A stretch of DNA of 49,744 bases from a virus. The stretch spans positions 1-49,744 of the IMG/VR virus record IMGVR_UViG_3300046703_000103, one strand, 5' to 3'. Positions 1 to 7,732 of this stretch are shown here, one piece after another. How positions within the stretch are numbered: position 1 is the first letter of the stretch; each line of letters starts with the position of its first letter. Below the pieces are notes generated by a model, which did no database searches, was not told the origin of the DNA, and was given only the letters and a program-made list of their open reading frames with translations. A program made the translations under genes and the position numbers.

Positions 1-313
<313 letters not shown>

Positions 314-322
314 TGATTGATC

Positions 323-331
323 TGCTAGACT
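323..331 (+). promoter_or_regulatory. Extended -10 promoter for the capsid operon, leaderless start
   Basis: TGC followed by TAGACT (326-331); the GTG start of the scaffold gene begins 7 nt after the hexamer, exactly where transcription should start. No convincing -35 box and no Shine-Dalgarno are present. The same hexamer and spacing occur before the start at 43741. Confidence 0.5.
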
Positions 332-337
332 TATCGT

Positions 338-1639
338 GTGCCTCTTAAGACGGGTTCTAGTAAAGATACGATTTCCGAAAATATCGCAGAGCTTGTAAGA
401 GCCGGTCACCCGCAGGAACAGGCTGTGGCTATTGCCGAACGAATGGCGCGGGGCGATGGCGGAGAAGCGGACGGCTTGCGTTTCGATGGTGGGACACAGA
501 CTTTCGACGGCGAGGCCGCGCAACGGTGGGATTTTTCGCGCCTTAACAGTGCTAAAATCACGCACACGTCCCAGGGCTTTGCGCGTATTCCCGCAAATCT
601 GACGCGCACGGGTGTTTTCGTTTACAGAAACATGGACGGAACGGAAAGGCGTGAACTTCGGCTGCCTGAAGAAGTTTTCGCGCAAGACAGCCTGGACACC
701 CTGCGCGACGCGCCCGTGGTTTGGCTTCACCCCGCCATGGTGAATCCGCAGAATGTTAAGGAGCACGAAATCGGTCACGTATCCGGGACACCCGCTCAGG
801 CCGGTAAGTTTGCCGCCGGCAACCTCACTATTAAGAGAGCCGACGGCTTGGCCCGTGTTGATTCGGGCGAAGCTTCGGAACTCTCGTGTGGGTACAAGTG
901 CCACACCGAAGTAAGGTCCGGGACCTATCGAGGTGAAAAGTTCGACTGCATTCAGCGTGGGATTGTTTACAACCATGTTGGAATGGGACCAAAAGGTTGG
1001 GGGCGCGCCGGTAGCGATGTATCCTTGCGCCTGGACGGCCTATGTGCCACAATTGATTTGTTGCCCGAAACGGGCCCAGTTTTGGAGACATCAAAACCAA
1101 TGAAATGTAGATTTGACGGCCAGGAATTCGAATTCGGTTCCGAGGCACACGTCAACGCTATGCAAGCCAAGCTTGACAGCCAGGCAGGCACGTTGACCCA
1201 AACCACGTCCGAAAAAGACACGCTTCAGGCCAAGTTTGACGCGCAAACCGTGGACGTAACTAAGCTAACGGCTAACCTAGCCGCAGCGCTTGCTCCGGCA
1301 CGCTTGGACGCAGCCGTTGAAAGCCGCGTGCAGCTCGTGGTTTCGGCTGCCAAAGTTCTTGGCGCAAATGCCAAGTTTGATGGCAAAACTGATCGCGAAA
1401 TCAAAGCGGCCGTGATTGCTAAGGCCAAGCCTGCGATTAAGCTGGATGGCAAGTCGGATGACTACGTCACAGCCATGTTCGACGCCTGCCTCGACACTAC
1501 GGCACAGGCGTCCACCATTAACGGATTCAACGCGGCCCTTTCAAACGTTAAACTAGACGCCGATCCGGTCGTAGACGACAAAGCCCCCAAGCGTGAAGAC
1601 GCGTACAAACTCCCGCTCGCAATGAGCAAGGGCAAGTAA
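338..1639 (+). CDS. Scaffold/prohead protease-like protein (DUF2213 type)
   Basis: The 433-residue protein begins with GTG at 338, seven bases after an extended -10 box. Residues ~45-245 match what I recall of the DUF2213 phage family, including a PVVWLHP stretch, a GHVSG segment and SELSCGYKC; this family occupies the prohead protease position beside DUF2184-type capsid genes. Residues ~255-330 are rich in Ala, Lys, Leu and Asp and look like a coiled-coil scaffold segment, so a protease-scaffold fusion is likely. It is followed directly by the cement and major capsid genes. The catalytic residues are not assigned with certainty. Confidence 0.75.
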   Translation: MPLKTGSSKDTISENIAELVRAGHPQEQAVAIAERMARGDGGEADGLRFDGGTQTFDGEAAQRWDFSRLNSAKITHTSQGFARIPANLTRTGVFVYRNMDGTERRELRLPEEVFAQDSLDTLRDAPVVWLHPAMVNPQNVKEHEIGHVSGTPAQAGKFAAGNLTIKRADGLARVDSGEASELSCGYKCHTEVRSGTYRGEKFDCIQRGIVYNHVGMGPKGWGRAGSDVSLRLDGLCATIDLLPETGPVLETSKPMKCRFDGQEFEFGSEAHVNAMQAKLDSQAGTLTQTTSEKDTLQAKFDAQTVDVTKLTANLAAALAPARLDAAVESRVQLVVSAAKVLGANAKFDGKTDREIKAAVIAKAKPAIKLDGKSDDYVTAMFDACLDTTAQASTINGFNAALSNVKLDADPVVDDKAPKREDAYKLPLAMSKGK

Positions 1640-1643
1640 GACG

Positions 1644-2255
1644 ATGACTATTGCTGACGAATCTGTTCAGACTTCCTACGATTTTCGGCCCCCGGTCGCC
1701 CAAGAAGGCGCGCTTGTCGATTTTCAGACGTCCACCGACGGTCTGGAAATCGGCGATAAGGTTGCGACGGTTGCAATTCCGTTCGGCCGCGCGGTTTTTG
1801 CCGCAGCCGCGACGCCCAATATGTGCGCGCTTCCAACTTCAGCCGCTGAAGCCGCCCGAATGGTCGGTGTTTCCGTTCTTGACCAGAACGTGATTGGCCA
1901 GCTAGTGGGCAGTCAGCCCACGATCGGTTACCCAATCGGTAAGTTTGTGAACATTCTAGCGCGCGGTCGCATTTGGGTCCGTCCCGAAACGGCTTGCAAT
2001 GATCTTGACGCAGTGTACGTTCGTTGGGGCGTCACCACAGCACCCGCCGACAGACTGGGGACGTTTGCCAACGCAAGTAACGGTAATAACGTAATCGTGC
2101 CAGGTTTGCTTTTCCGCACGACCTGGACAGCTGTCGGACAACTTACCCAGCTTGAGGTTGCCCGCACGGCAGGTTCAGGCTTGATTGGCCCAACTGGCGC
2201 AACCGGCCCAACCGGCCCAACCGGCCCAACCGGCCCCACTGGCGCAACCGGTTAA
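1644..2255 (+). CDS. Capsid cement/decoration protein with collagen-like tail
   Basis: This 203-residue protein lies between the scaffold/protease and the major capsid gene, the usual place of a head-decoration (P22 gp24-like cement) protein. The body (residues ~1-180) is beta-rich with many Val, Gly and Thr. The C-terminus from about residue 182 is a short run of Gly-X-Thr triplets (GPT, GAT) ending at the stop, the same triplet type as in the long fibre. If displayed on the capsid surface it would give short collagen-like bristles. Family assignment is by context and general likeness, not by a diagnostic motif. Confidence 0.6.
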   Translation: MTIADESVQTSYDFRPPVAQEGALVDFQTSTDGLEIGDKVATVAIPFGRAVFAAAATPNMCALPTSAAEAARMVGVSVLDQNVIGQLVGSQPTIGYPIGKFVNILARGRIWVRPETACNDLDAVYVRWGVTTAPADRLGTFANASNGNNVIVPGLLFRTTWTAVGQLTQLEVARTAGSGLIGPTGATGPTGPTGPTGPTGATG

Positions 2256-2274
2256 TTAGGAGCGAGAAAGGACA

Positions 2275-3381
2275 ATGTTTTTCAGCGATTCAAGGCTTGA
2301 CGGAAACCCCGAGGCGATGCAACTGGCCCAGATTTTGGCCGGTGGCACTAGTGTTCGTTTCGATGCGGACCAAATCGGTGCGGCAACACTTTTCACCCTG
2401 CGGCAGCTGCAGTTTGTTCGGTCCAAGATTCAAAAGGCCTTGTACCCTGAAAATCGGTGCGCAACGTTCCTACCTCTGGCTACGGACATTCCAGCCCTCG
2501 TTGGCCAGTATGTCTACTACCGCAGGGACTATGCCGGACAAAGTCGTCTTCAGAACGGCAACGCAAAAGGCCCACTTCCGCGAATTGATAACATCAAAAC
2601 GGGTGAGTTAATCGGCCACGTGTACGCCCTTGAAGGTTCGTACGGCTGGATGCTCGACGAGTTACGTCAAGCCGCCCGCCTGGCAATGGATCTGCCTACA
2701 ATGAAAGCCGAAGCGGCCCGCGAAGTTATTGCCCGCGACACGGATGAAGTCTCACGTACAGGCACGCTACAGGTGCGCAACGACGACGGGACGGCCGAAG
2801 CCGGAAACCTACAAACTACCGGCAACTTGGGCGGCTTTGTGAACCATCCGAACGTCGGCACGGGCGCTACCGTCACGGTTGACGGCAACGTACTGTTGAA
2901 CAACGCGATTCACAAGTGGTTCTTGACCGCCGGAACAACCACGCCAGAGCAAATGGTTTCAGATCTGTCCGCGATTGCTCAGGCTGTCAACTACAACACG
3001 TTGACGCTTTTCCCACCTAAAACGATGTTGCTGCCGACAGCCATGTACAACATGGCCGCGACTACTAAGATGAGTTCCGCTAGCCCGGTAACCGTATTGA
3101 AGTTCTTTCTAGATAACAATCCGTATGTGACCGAGGTTGACCAGTGGATCTACTTAGACAACGCAGGCGTTATTAAGGACGCGCTCCCTAGCCACCGCGT
3201 CGTCTGTTACTCACGAAATCCAGACATTCTGGAAAACGTTAATCCGATCGACTTCGAAACACAACCCGCTCAGGTCGAGGGATTTCAATACATAATCCCC
3301 TGTCGCGGCCTAACTGGCGCGGTCAAGATTTACCACCCTAAAGCGATGGTCTACGTCGATTTTTCTAAGGCTTTGACCTAA
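2275..3381 (+). CDS. Major capsid protein (DUF2184 type, HK97 fold expected)
   Basis: The 368-residue protein has the length and position of a myovirus major capsid protein and resembles DUF2184 family members, which travel with DUF2213 and DUF1073 portal genes. Visible features are an N-terminal RFDADQIGA segment, a central region with YYRRDYAG and GSYGWMLDELRQA, and a C-terminal QVEGFQYIIPCRGLTG stretch typical of the family's final domain. It has a purine-rich leader (AGGAG and AAAGGA just before ATG), the strongest ribosome site in this operon, and is followed by a GC hairpin at 3391 that may stabilise its message. Confidence 0.85.
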   Translation: MFFSDSRLDGNPEAMQLAQILAGGTSVRFDADQIGAATLFTLRQLQFVRSKIQKALYPENRCATFLPLATDIPALVGQYVYYRRDYAGQSRLQNGNAKGPLPRIDNIKTGELIGHVYALEGSYGWMLDELRQAARLAMDLPTMKAEAAREVIARDTDEVSRTGTLQVRNDDGTAEAGNLQTTGNLGGFVNHPNVGTGATVTVDGNVLLNNAIHKWFLTAGTTTPEQMVSDLSAIAQAVNYNTLTLFPPKTMLLPTAMYNMAATTKMSSASPVTVLKFFLDNNPYVTEVDQWIYLDNAGVIKDALPSHRVVCYSRNPDILENVNPIDFETQPAQVEGFQYIIPCRGLTGAVKIYHPKAMVYVDFSKALT

Positions 3382-3390
3382 ACCCTGAAC

Positions 3391-3407
3391 GGGGCCTGAA
3401 CGGCCCC
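3391..3407 (+). terminator. GC hairpin after the major capsid gene
   Basis: GGGGCC, five-base loop, GGCCCC gives a perfect 6-bp GC stem 10 nt after the capsid stop. There is no T-tract, so it is more likely a partial terminator or an mRNA 3'-end stabiliser that keeps capsid expression above that of the downstream neck genes. Confidence 0.4.
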
Positions 3408-3420
3408 TAAAAGGCCTTCA

Positions 3421-3669
3421 ATGCGAGTACGTGTCATTAACACGGGTAGCGAACCTGTGAATGTTCCCATCGCAGGCGCGCAGGAACAGCTAGAAGCTAT
3501 TCTTGAGCAGCATGGTTGGGATGAGCGACTTCACACAGGCATGAACTTCGCGCGCACGTTGACGTGTGGCGAACAAGCCATCTATCCTGTGAAACGCTTC
3601 ACGCAAGAACAGCTTGAGGCCCTAGACAAACTTCAAGGGGACGGCAAAGTTACCGTAATTGTGGAATGA
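3421..3669 (+). CDS. Small protein in head-tail region, function unknown
   Basis: An 82-residue acidic protein between the major capsid gene and the head-tail connector. It starts with a likely beta-strand (MRVRVINTGSE) and contains two QEQLEA helices (residues ~22-30 and ~62-70). The stop overlaps the next ATG (ATGA), so translation is coupled. I do not recognise the family; a head-completion or small capsid accessory role is suggested only by position. Confidence 0.65.
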   Translation: MRVRVINTGSEPVNVPIAGAQEQLEAILEQHGWDERLHTGMNFARTLTCGEQAIYPVKRFTQEQLEALDKLQGDGKVTVIVE

Positions 3670-3959
3670 TTCTTGGCGCTATCGGCACGGCCGGTACTTT
3701 TCGAGATCTGTTCCAGGAAATGCGGACAGTACCCAGTGTTACGGTTCAGGGTTACCTCGACATGGCCGCTAACCGGCTAAGCGTTTCCGAACTTGGGGCG
3801 GGCTACGATGAAGCTCATGGCAACCTGGCCGCGCATTTGATCGCAACGTCTCCCGCCGGCGTGTCTAGTCGCATGGTAAACAAAGACGGGACAACAACCT
3901 ACAGCGCGCGCGTGGACGAAATCCGCCTAGCGTTTTGTCACGCATTTGGAGTGTTGTGA
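3666..3959 (+). CDS. Head-tail connector/adaptor (DUF4054-like)
   Basis: A 97-residue mostly helical protein. The pattern of an N-terminal helix followed by a helix-rich segment with GYDEAHGNLAAHLIA and a conserved-looking C-terminal tail is what I recall for DUF4054-type head-tail joining proteins, which form the ring beneath the portal. It is coupled by ATGA to the upstream gene and overlaps the next start by four bases (GTGA). The order capsid, small protein, connector, tail completion, tail terminator, sheath supports the call. Confidence 0.6.
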   Translation: MILGAIGTAGTFRDLFQEMRTVPSVTVQGYLDMAANRLSVSELGAGYDEAHGNLAAHLIATSPAGVSSRMVNKDGTTTYSARVDEIRLAFCHAFGVL

Positions 3960-4657
3960 GTGTCCGGGTTTCCGACCGGGACAACGGCCTAGCGGCGTAC
4001 AGAAAGCTGATTGCGCACAACGCGCACGTAACCGTCGGTATTCACGAAGCGGAAGGCTCCGATCCGAAGCTAGAGCCAGAGCACAGGGCACAAGAAAGGG
4101 AACAGGCCAAGCGTTTTCGCGAAGCGGGCCGCGAGGATACCCGGGCCGAGAAGATGTCCCGCAAACTTGCGAACTTCAAGGGCACAGCAAAGGCTCGGGC
4201 TAAGCTTGAGGCGGCAGTGGCTAGGGCGCGTGCTAGCCGCGAATTTATGGCGAGCCGTGCCAGCGGATTCGCGGCGGGCCGCGCGGCCGCGTCTGCATCG
4301 GGCATGTCCCTGATTGAAGTGGCCGAGGCCCATGAATTCGGCCTTGGCGTTCCCCAGCGGTCGTTTGTGGCCGGCGCTGTGGACGAAAACGAAGTGAAGC
4401 TGCAAGCTAAGTTGACGGCAGGCCTTAAAGCATCCCTCAAGCCGGGCGGTCGCGGGCCCGCGCAAAACCTTGAGCGTTTTGGGCTGTACGTTGTGGGCGT
4501 AATGCAGCGGCGTATTTCGGACGGTATTGAGCCTGAACTAGCGGAATCCACCAAGCGTCAAAAGAAAGCGCGCACGGGGGAGGCCAAAGACACACCCCTC
4601 ATCTTAACTGGGCAGCTTCGCAGCGCGATTAGGAGTAAGCTGGTGGTGGACGAATGA
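3956..4657 (+). CDS. Tail completion protein, HK97 gp10/Mu-type morphogenesis protein
   Basis: The preferred start is GTG 3956, overlapping the upstream TGA, with GGAG four bases before it; a TTG at 3935 is also in frame. The protein (233 residues) has a highly charged Ala/Arg/Glu-rich middle (residues ~40-120), then EVAEAHEFGLGVPQRSF, and the C-terminal PLILTGQLRSAI motif. EFG...P.RSF and the LxxTGxLRxSI signature are typical of phage virion morphogenesis/HK97 gp10-like proteins that act at the head-tail interface. The charged insert is longer than in most relatives. Confidence 0.7.
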   Translation: MSVRVSDRDNGLAAYRKLIAHNAHVTVGIHEAEGSDPKLEPEHRAQEREQAKRFREAGREDTRAEKMSRKLANFKGTAKARAKLEAAVARARASREFMASRASGFAAGRAAASASGMSLIEVAEAHEFGLGVPQRSFVAGAVDENEVKLQAKLTAGLKASLKPGGRGPAQNLERFGLYVVGVMQRRISDGIEPELAESTKRQKKARTGEAKDTPLILTGQLRSAIRSKLVVDE

Positions 4658-5268
4658 ACTACTGGGCCCAAATCGCACCGTCGATGCTGGCGCTGTTCAG
4701 CACACTGCCGACGGAAGATATGACCACGGCCTACCAAGAAGGGGTGGTCGTCTGGTTCAATCGTCAGATCCCTTTCATTTCGACTGAGACGATGGCCGGC
4801 ATTTACCTGCGCTGGCTTAAAATTCGGCTGACGTCAAAAACAGGCACGCAATGGCGCAACGTAACGCGCACGGTCAACGGCGTAACGGTGACGAATCTGC
4901 AACAGGACCAAAGAGTCTGCGGCCAAGCAACCCTACGCGTGCAGGTCAAGAGTTTGGAAAGTACGGATATTTCATGGGCTTTGTGGTACCTCACAAACAT
5001 CCAAGTTAATCTGTGGACGGAGGCGGCCCACGAGTACTTGCGCGAGCTCGGGTTGTCTGTCATAAATACAGAGGACGTAATTTCGAACGACGCACCTGTA
5101 GACGACCGTGAGGCTAGTATTGGAACTTTGGATATACACTTGAATTTCGCCTACACGGTAACCGGGGCTCTTGACACAGCAACCCTCGACAGTGTGTCCG
5201 GCGCCGCAACAGTTTCCAGCAACACCGTAACGGGAGGCACAATTTCCGTGCCAATTTCGGCCCCGTAA
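4654..5268 (+). CDS. Tail terminator/neck protein
   Basis: A 204-residue protein starting with ATG that overlaps the preceding TGA. Its position immediately before the sheath gene, and a core of alternating strands around residues ~45-170 (for example TLRVQVKSLESTD, then a long helix LWTEAAHEYLRELGL), agree with the tail terminator family that caps the tail tube beneath the neck (LIC_12616-like proteins of DUF3383 phages, from memory). No catalytic motif is expected. Confidence 0.55.
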   Translation: MNYWAQIAPSMLALFSTLPTEDMTTAYQEGVVVWFNRQIPFISTETMAGIYLRWLKIRLTSKTGTQWRNVTRTVNGVTVTNLQQDQRVCGQATLRVQVKSLESTDISWALWYLTNIQVNLWTEAAHEYLRELGLSVINTEDVISNDAPVDDREASIGTLDIHLNFAYTVTGALDTATLDSVSGAATVSSNTVTGGTISVPISAP

Positions 5269-5275
5269 CAAGAAG

Positions 5276-6655
5276 ATGTCAGCATCACTAGATAGTTTAG
5301 TCAATATTGTAATCACGCTGCAATCCGCTGGAATTTCAGCCGCAAACTTTGGCACGCCGTTGGTTCTTGCGTCCCTTTCTGCTGCTGTCGTGACCATCTG
5401 GGGTCCAGATGTCACACGCACCTACCGCACACCCGCGGCCATGCTCGATGATGGGTTCTTGACTACGGATTCGGCCTACAAGCTCGTTTCCGCGTTCAAG
5501 TCGCAGAGTCCGAGCCCTGTGTCGGTGGTTGTCGGTAAACGTGTTCTTAAACAGACCCAAACCGTTACCCTGACGCCTACCAACCTAACGCCCGGATTTG
5601 TGTACGGGGGGACGATCGCAGGCACAGCGGTGCCGGCGTCGTGGACGTATGCCGTGCCCGCGTCTCCCGGCAACACGTTGGCGGCCGTTTGCACAGGCGT
5701 TGCCGCGGCCATTAATGCGCTTGCCGCGGACGGCGTGACCGCCACGGGAACTTCCGGCACAGGCGTTTCTTGCGCAGCCACCCAAGGCATTTGTGCAGAG
5801 TACAAGGCCATGTCCGCGGGCCTTACGATTTCAGACGACACAGCCGAGCCCGGAATTGCCACGGATCTAGCAGCTGTTCAGGCCGCTAATCCCGGCTGGT
5901 ACGGCCTGGCAATCGACAGCTTTGGCAAGTTGGAAATCGAAGCCGCATCGGGTTGGGTGGAGGCCAACAAGCGCGCCCTTTTCGTTGCGCAGACAGCCGA
6001 CACGGCTGTCATAGCCGCGACTTACAGCTCGGTAGGAACCGATGTCGGCTCTTACCTTAAAGCTCACGGCGCGAAGCGTACGGCCCTTTTCTGGAATCAA
6101 GAAATGAGCCTCACCGGCAACTTGGCCGCGGGATGCCTTAGCGTTCATCTAACACTGACTCCGGGGTCGGATAACTGGCAATTCACAAACGTTACCGGCG
6201 CGGTAGCCAGTGACCAGCTGACTGATACGCAGGTCGGTTACCTGAACAGCAAGAACGTCAATTATTGCCAAACGATCGACGTTGGGCGGGTACTCGGCGG
6301 CGGTGTGGACGTTTACGGGGAGTACTGCGACAAAGTGCGTGGGCTGGACTGGTGGTACGCAACGGCGCAAGCCAACATTATCAACGCTATGTTGCAGGCG
6401 GCCCCCAAGAAGATTCCGTACACGGACGCAGGCGTACAGCGCGCGGTTGTTGGGCCTCTAATGCAAACCAACAAACAAGGCGTGGATAACGGCTTAATAA
6501 CGAACAACCCCGCGCCCACCATTTCGGTGCAAGCTGTTAAGGACGTGCCCGCGGCCACGCGCGAAACCCGCAACTTCCCGGACGTTGCTGTGACCTTCAC
6601 GCTGGCCGGAGCAATTAACTTTGTAGACCCGATTAACGTTTCGGTGCTGGTGTAA
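5276..6655 (+). CDS. Tail sheath protein (DUF3383 type)
   Basis: A 459-residue protein beginning MSASLDSLVNIVITLQ. The N-terminal segment resembles the DUF3383 family of contractile sheath proteins, and the C-terminal end (NFPDVAVTFTLAGAINFV) carries the strand that hands over to neighbouring subunits in sheath lattices. It is directly followed by the tube gene, as in other contractile tails. The middle (residues ~95-200) is an Ala/Gly/Thr-rich insertion likely to be a surface domain. This gene is the main evidence that the phage is a myovirus. Confidence 0.85.
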   Translation: MSASLDSLVNIVITLQSAGISAANFGTPLVLASLSAAVVTIWGPDVTRTYRTPAAMLDDGFLTTDSAYKLVSAFKSQSPSPVSVVVGKRVLKQTQTVTLTPTNLTPGFVYGGTIAGTAVPASWTYAVPASPGNTLAAVCTGVAAAINALAADGVTATGTSGTGVSCAATQGICAEYKAMSAGLTISDDTAEPGIATDLAAVQAANPGWYGLAIDSFGKLEIEAASGWVEANKRALFVAQTADTAVIAATYSSVGTDVGSYLKAHGAKRTALFWNQEMSLTGNLAAGCLSVHLTLTPGSDNWQFTNVTGAVASDQLTDTQVGYLNSKNVNYCQTIDVGRVLGGGVDVYGEYCDKVRGLDWWYATAQANIINAMLQAAPKKIPYTDAGVQRAVVGPLMQTNKQGVDNGLITNNPAPTISVQAVKDVPAATRETRNFPDVAVTFTLAGAINFVDPINVSVLV

Positions 6656-6657
6656 TT

Positions 6658-7092
6658 ATGACGATGCAAGTCTGGTCCGCGGCGGACATTAGTGTAAATT
6701 TCGGTGGTTTGGAAATCGATGAGGACCAAATCGGCCCCGATGATTTCCTAACGGTTGAGCAGCTGGCGCCCGATTTCAAACTGCGCAAAGGCATTGGCGG
6801 CGGGGCGACCCGGTCACAGTTGAAACACCCGGCAAAAAAGGTCACGATTAAGGTGCGTCAATGCGGAGATATTAACTCCAAACTCAGCGCTGTTTTGAAC
6901 CTGGACCGTGTAACGCCTGGCGGTGCCGGTGTGGTTCCCTTTTCGGCCAAGGACCGAAACGGCAACTTTGTGCTTGTGGACACTGAAGCTTTCATTGAAG
7001 GCGATCCGGCGTGGAAAGCCGCGGCCGAGGAAACAGACGTTGAATGGGTGATTTACCTGACCAGTCCTGATCAGTTCACAGGCGGCCATTAA
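6658..7092 (+). CDS. Tail tube protein (DUF3277-like)
   Basis: A 144-residue protein immediately downstream of the sheath. It has an alternating strand pattern (VSVNFGG-like start, a basic KKVTIKVRQ strand, then VPFSAKDRNG and a WVIYLTSPD end) as expected of the Hcp/tube fold. Size and position match Mu-like DUF3277 tube proteins. The stop overlaps the chaperone ATG by one base (TAATG). Confidence 0.7.
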   Translation: MTMQVWSAADISVNFGGLEIDEDQIGPDDFLTVEQLAPDFKLRKGIGGGATRSQLKHPAKKVTIKVRQCGDINSKLSAVLNLDRVTPGGAGVVPFSAKDRNGNFVLVDTEAFIEGDPAWKAAAEETDVEWVIYLTSPDQFTGGH

Positions 7093-7529
7093 TGTCAGCC
7101 ACCCCTCAAATCAAAACTTTTGAGGTCCGCGGCCAGAAATACCGCACGATCTTGCTACCTGCTACGCAGGGCAGGGGTTTCTACCTCCGGCTCATGAAAG
7201 CCTTCGGGGCAGGCTTGTCGGGCCTTGGCGACGGCAAGGGCGACAATTTCGCCGCAGGCTTGGGATTTGTGGCCGGCGCGATCGCAGGTCTAGACCAGGT
7301 GCTGCTTGACGATCTGTGCGAAGCTTTCGGGGTTGTGACGTTCGCACTTCGCACGAACGGCGAAGACAGTCTTAAGGGTGACGGATTCGATGCGCACTTC
7401 ACGGGCCGCTACGACTTGCTAACCGATTGGCTGGTCGAGTTGATTCGGCTGAACGGCATGATTAGTTTTTTATCCGAGATCTTGACCAGTCTAGGCGCAA
7501 AAACCGCCGCAGAGACCAAGACACCGTAG
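7092..7529 (+). CDS. Tail assembly chaperone, short product (lambda G-like)
   Basis: A 145-residue protein between tube and tape measure, the canonical place of tail assembly chaperones. A second frame (-1) continues to the tape measure start, and a T TTT TTA heptamer at 7466-7472 lies in the right register for a ribosomal slip. The unshifted product ends at TAG 7527. The chaperones bind the tape measure protein during tail assembly and are absent from finished virions in known phages. Confidence 0.75.
   Translation: MSATPQIKTFEVRGQKYRTILLPATQGRGFYLRLMKAFGAGLSGLGDGKGDNFAAGLGFVAGAIAGLDQVLLDDLCEAFGVVTFALRTNGEDSLKGDGFDAHFTGRYDLLTDWLVELIRLNGMISFLSEILTSLGAKTAAETKTP
7466..7472 (+). promoter_or_regulatory. 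Programmed -1 frameshift site T TTT TTA
   Basis: In the zero frame the codons are AGT TTT TTA; slipping back one base gives TTT TTT. The -1 frame is closed by a TAG at 7463-7465 just upstream and open from here to 7730, so the extension can be entered only at or after this site. This heptamer is one of the most efficient known -1 slippery sequences. Confidence 0.8.
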
Positions 7530-7732
7530 AGCTAGCAGCCCCAACCGGCGTGGACTGGGAATTGTGGCGTCCGGTGTTCTCCGAACCGCCCTTGGCGACA
7601 CTGCAGGAGCTTCGGACAGTCTACAGCCTGGCCGACTTGCTGGATTTTCATATTCTGCTAGATTTCAGGGAGGACCTGCAAGCGAAAGCTAGGTCCGAGG
7701 CCAAACGGCGGGCCGCGACAAATGGCACTTAG
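7472..7732 (+). CDS. Tail assembly chaperone, frameshift extension (lambda T-like)
   Basis: This is the -1 frame part of the chaperone: joined 7092..7472 then 7472..7732, it makes a fused protein of about 213 residues. The extension begins IRDLDQSRRKNRRRD and includes a helical C-terminal part (LDFREDLQAKARSEAKRR). An internal GTG at 7550 exists but has no convincing ribosome site. Its stop overlaps the tape measure start by 11 bases. The arrangement matches the conserved frameshift of long-tailed phages. Confidence 0.75.
   Translation: MRDLDQSRRKNRRRDQDTVELAAPTGVDWELWRPVFSEPPLATLQELRTVYSLADLLDFHILLDFREDLQAKARSEAKRRAATNGT

Noticed and set aside
7655-7665. TGC-TAGATT promoter-like box inside the chaperone extension
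   Set aside because: No start codon at the required distance and it lies in well-supported coding sequence.
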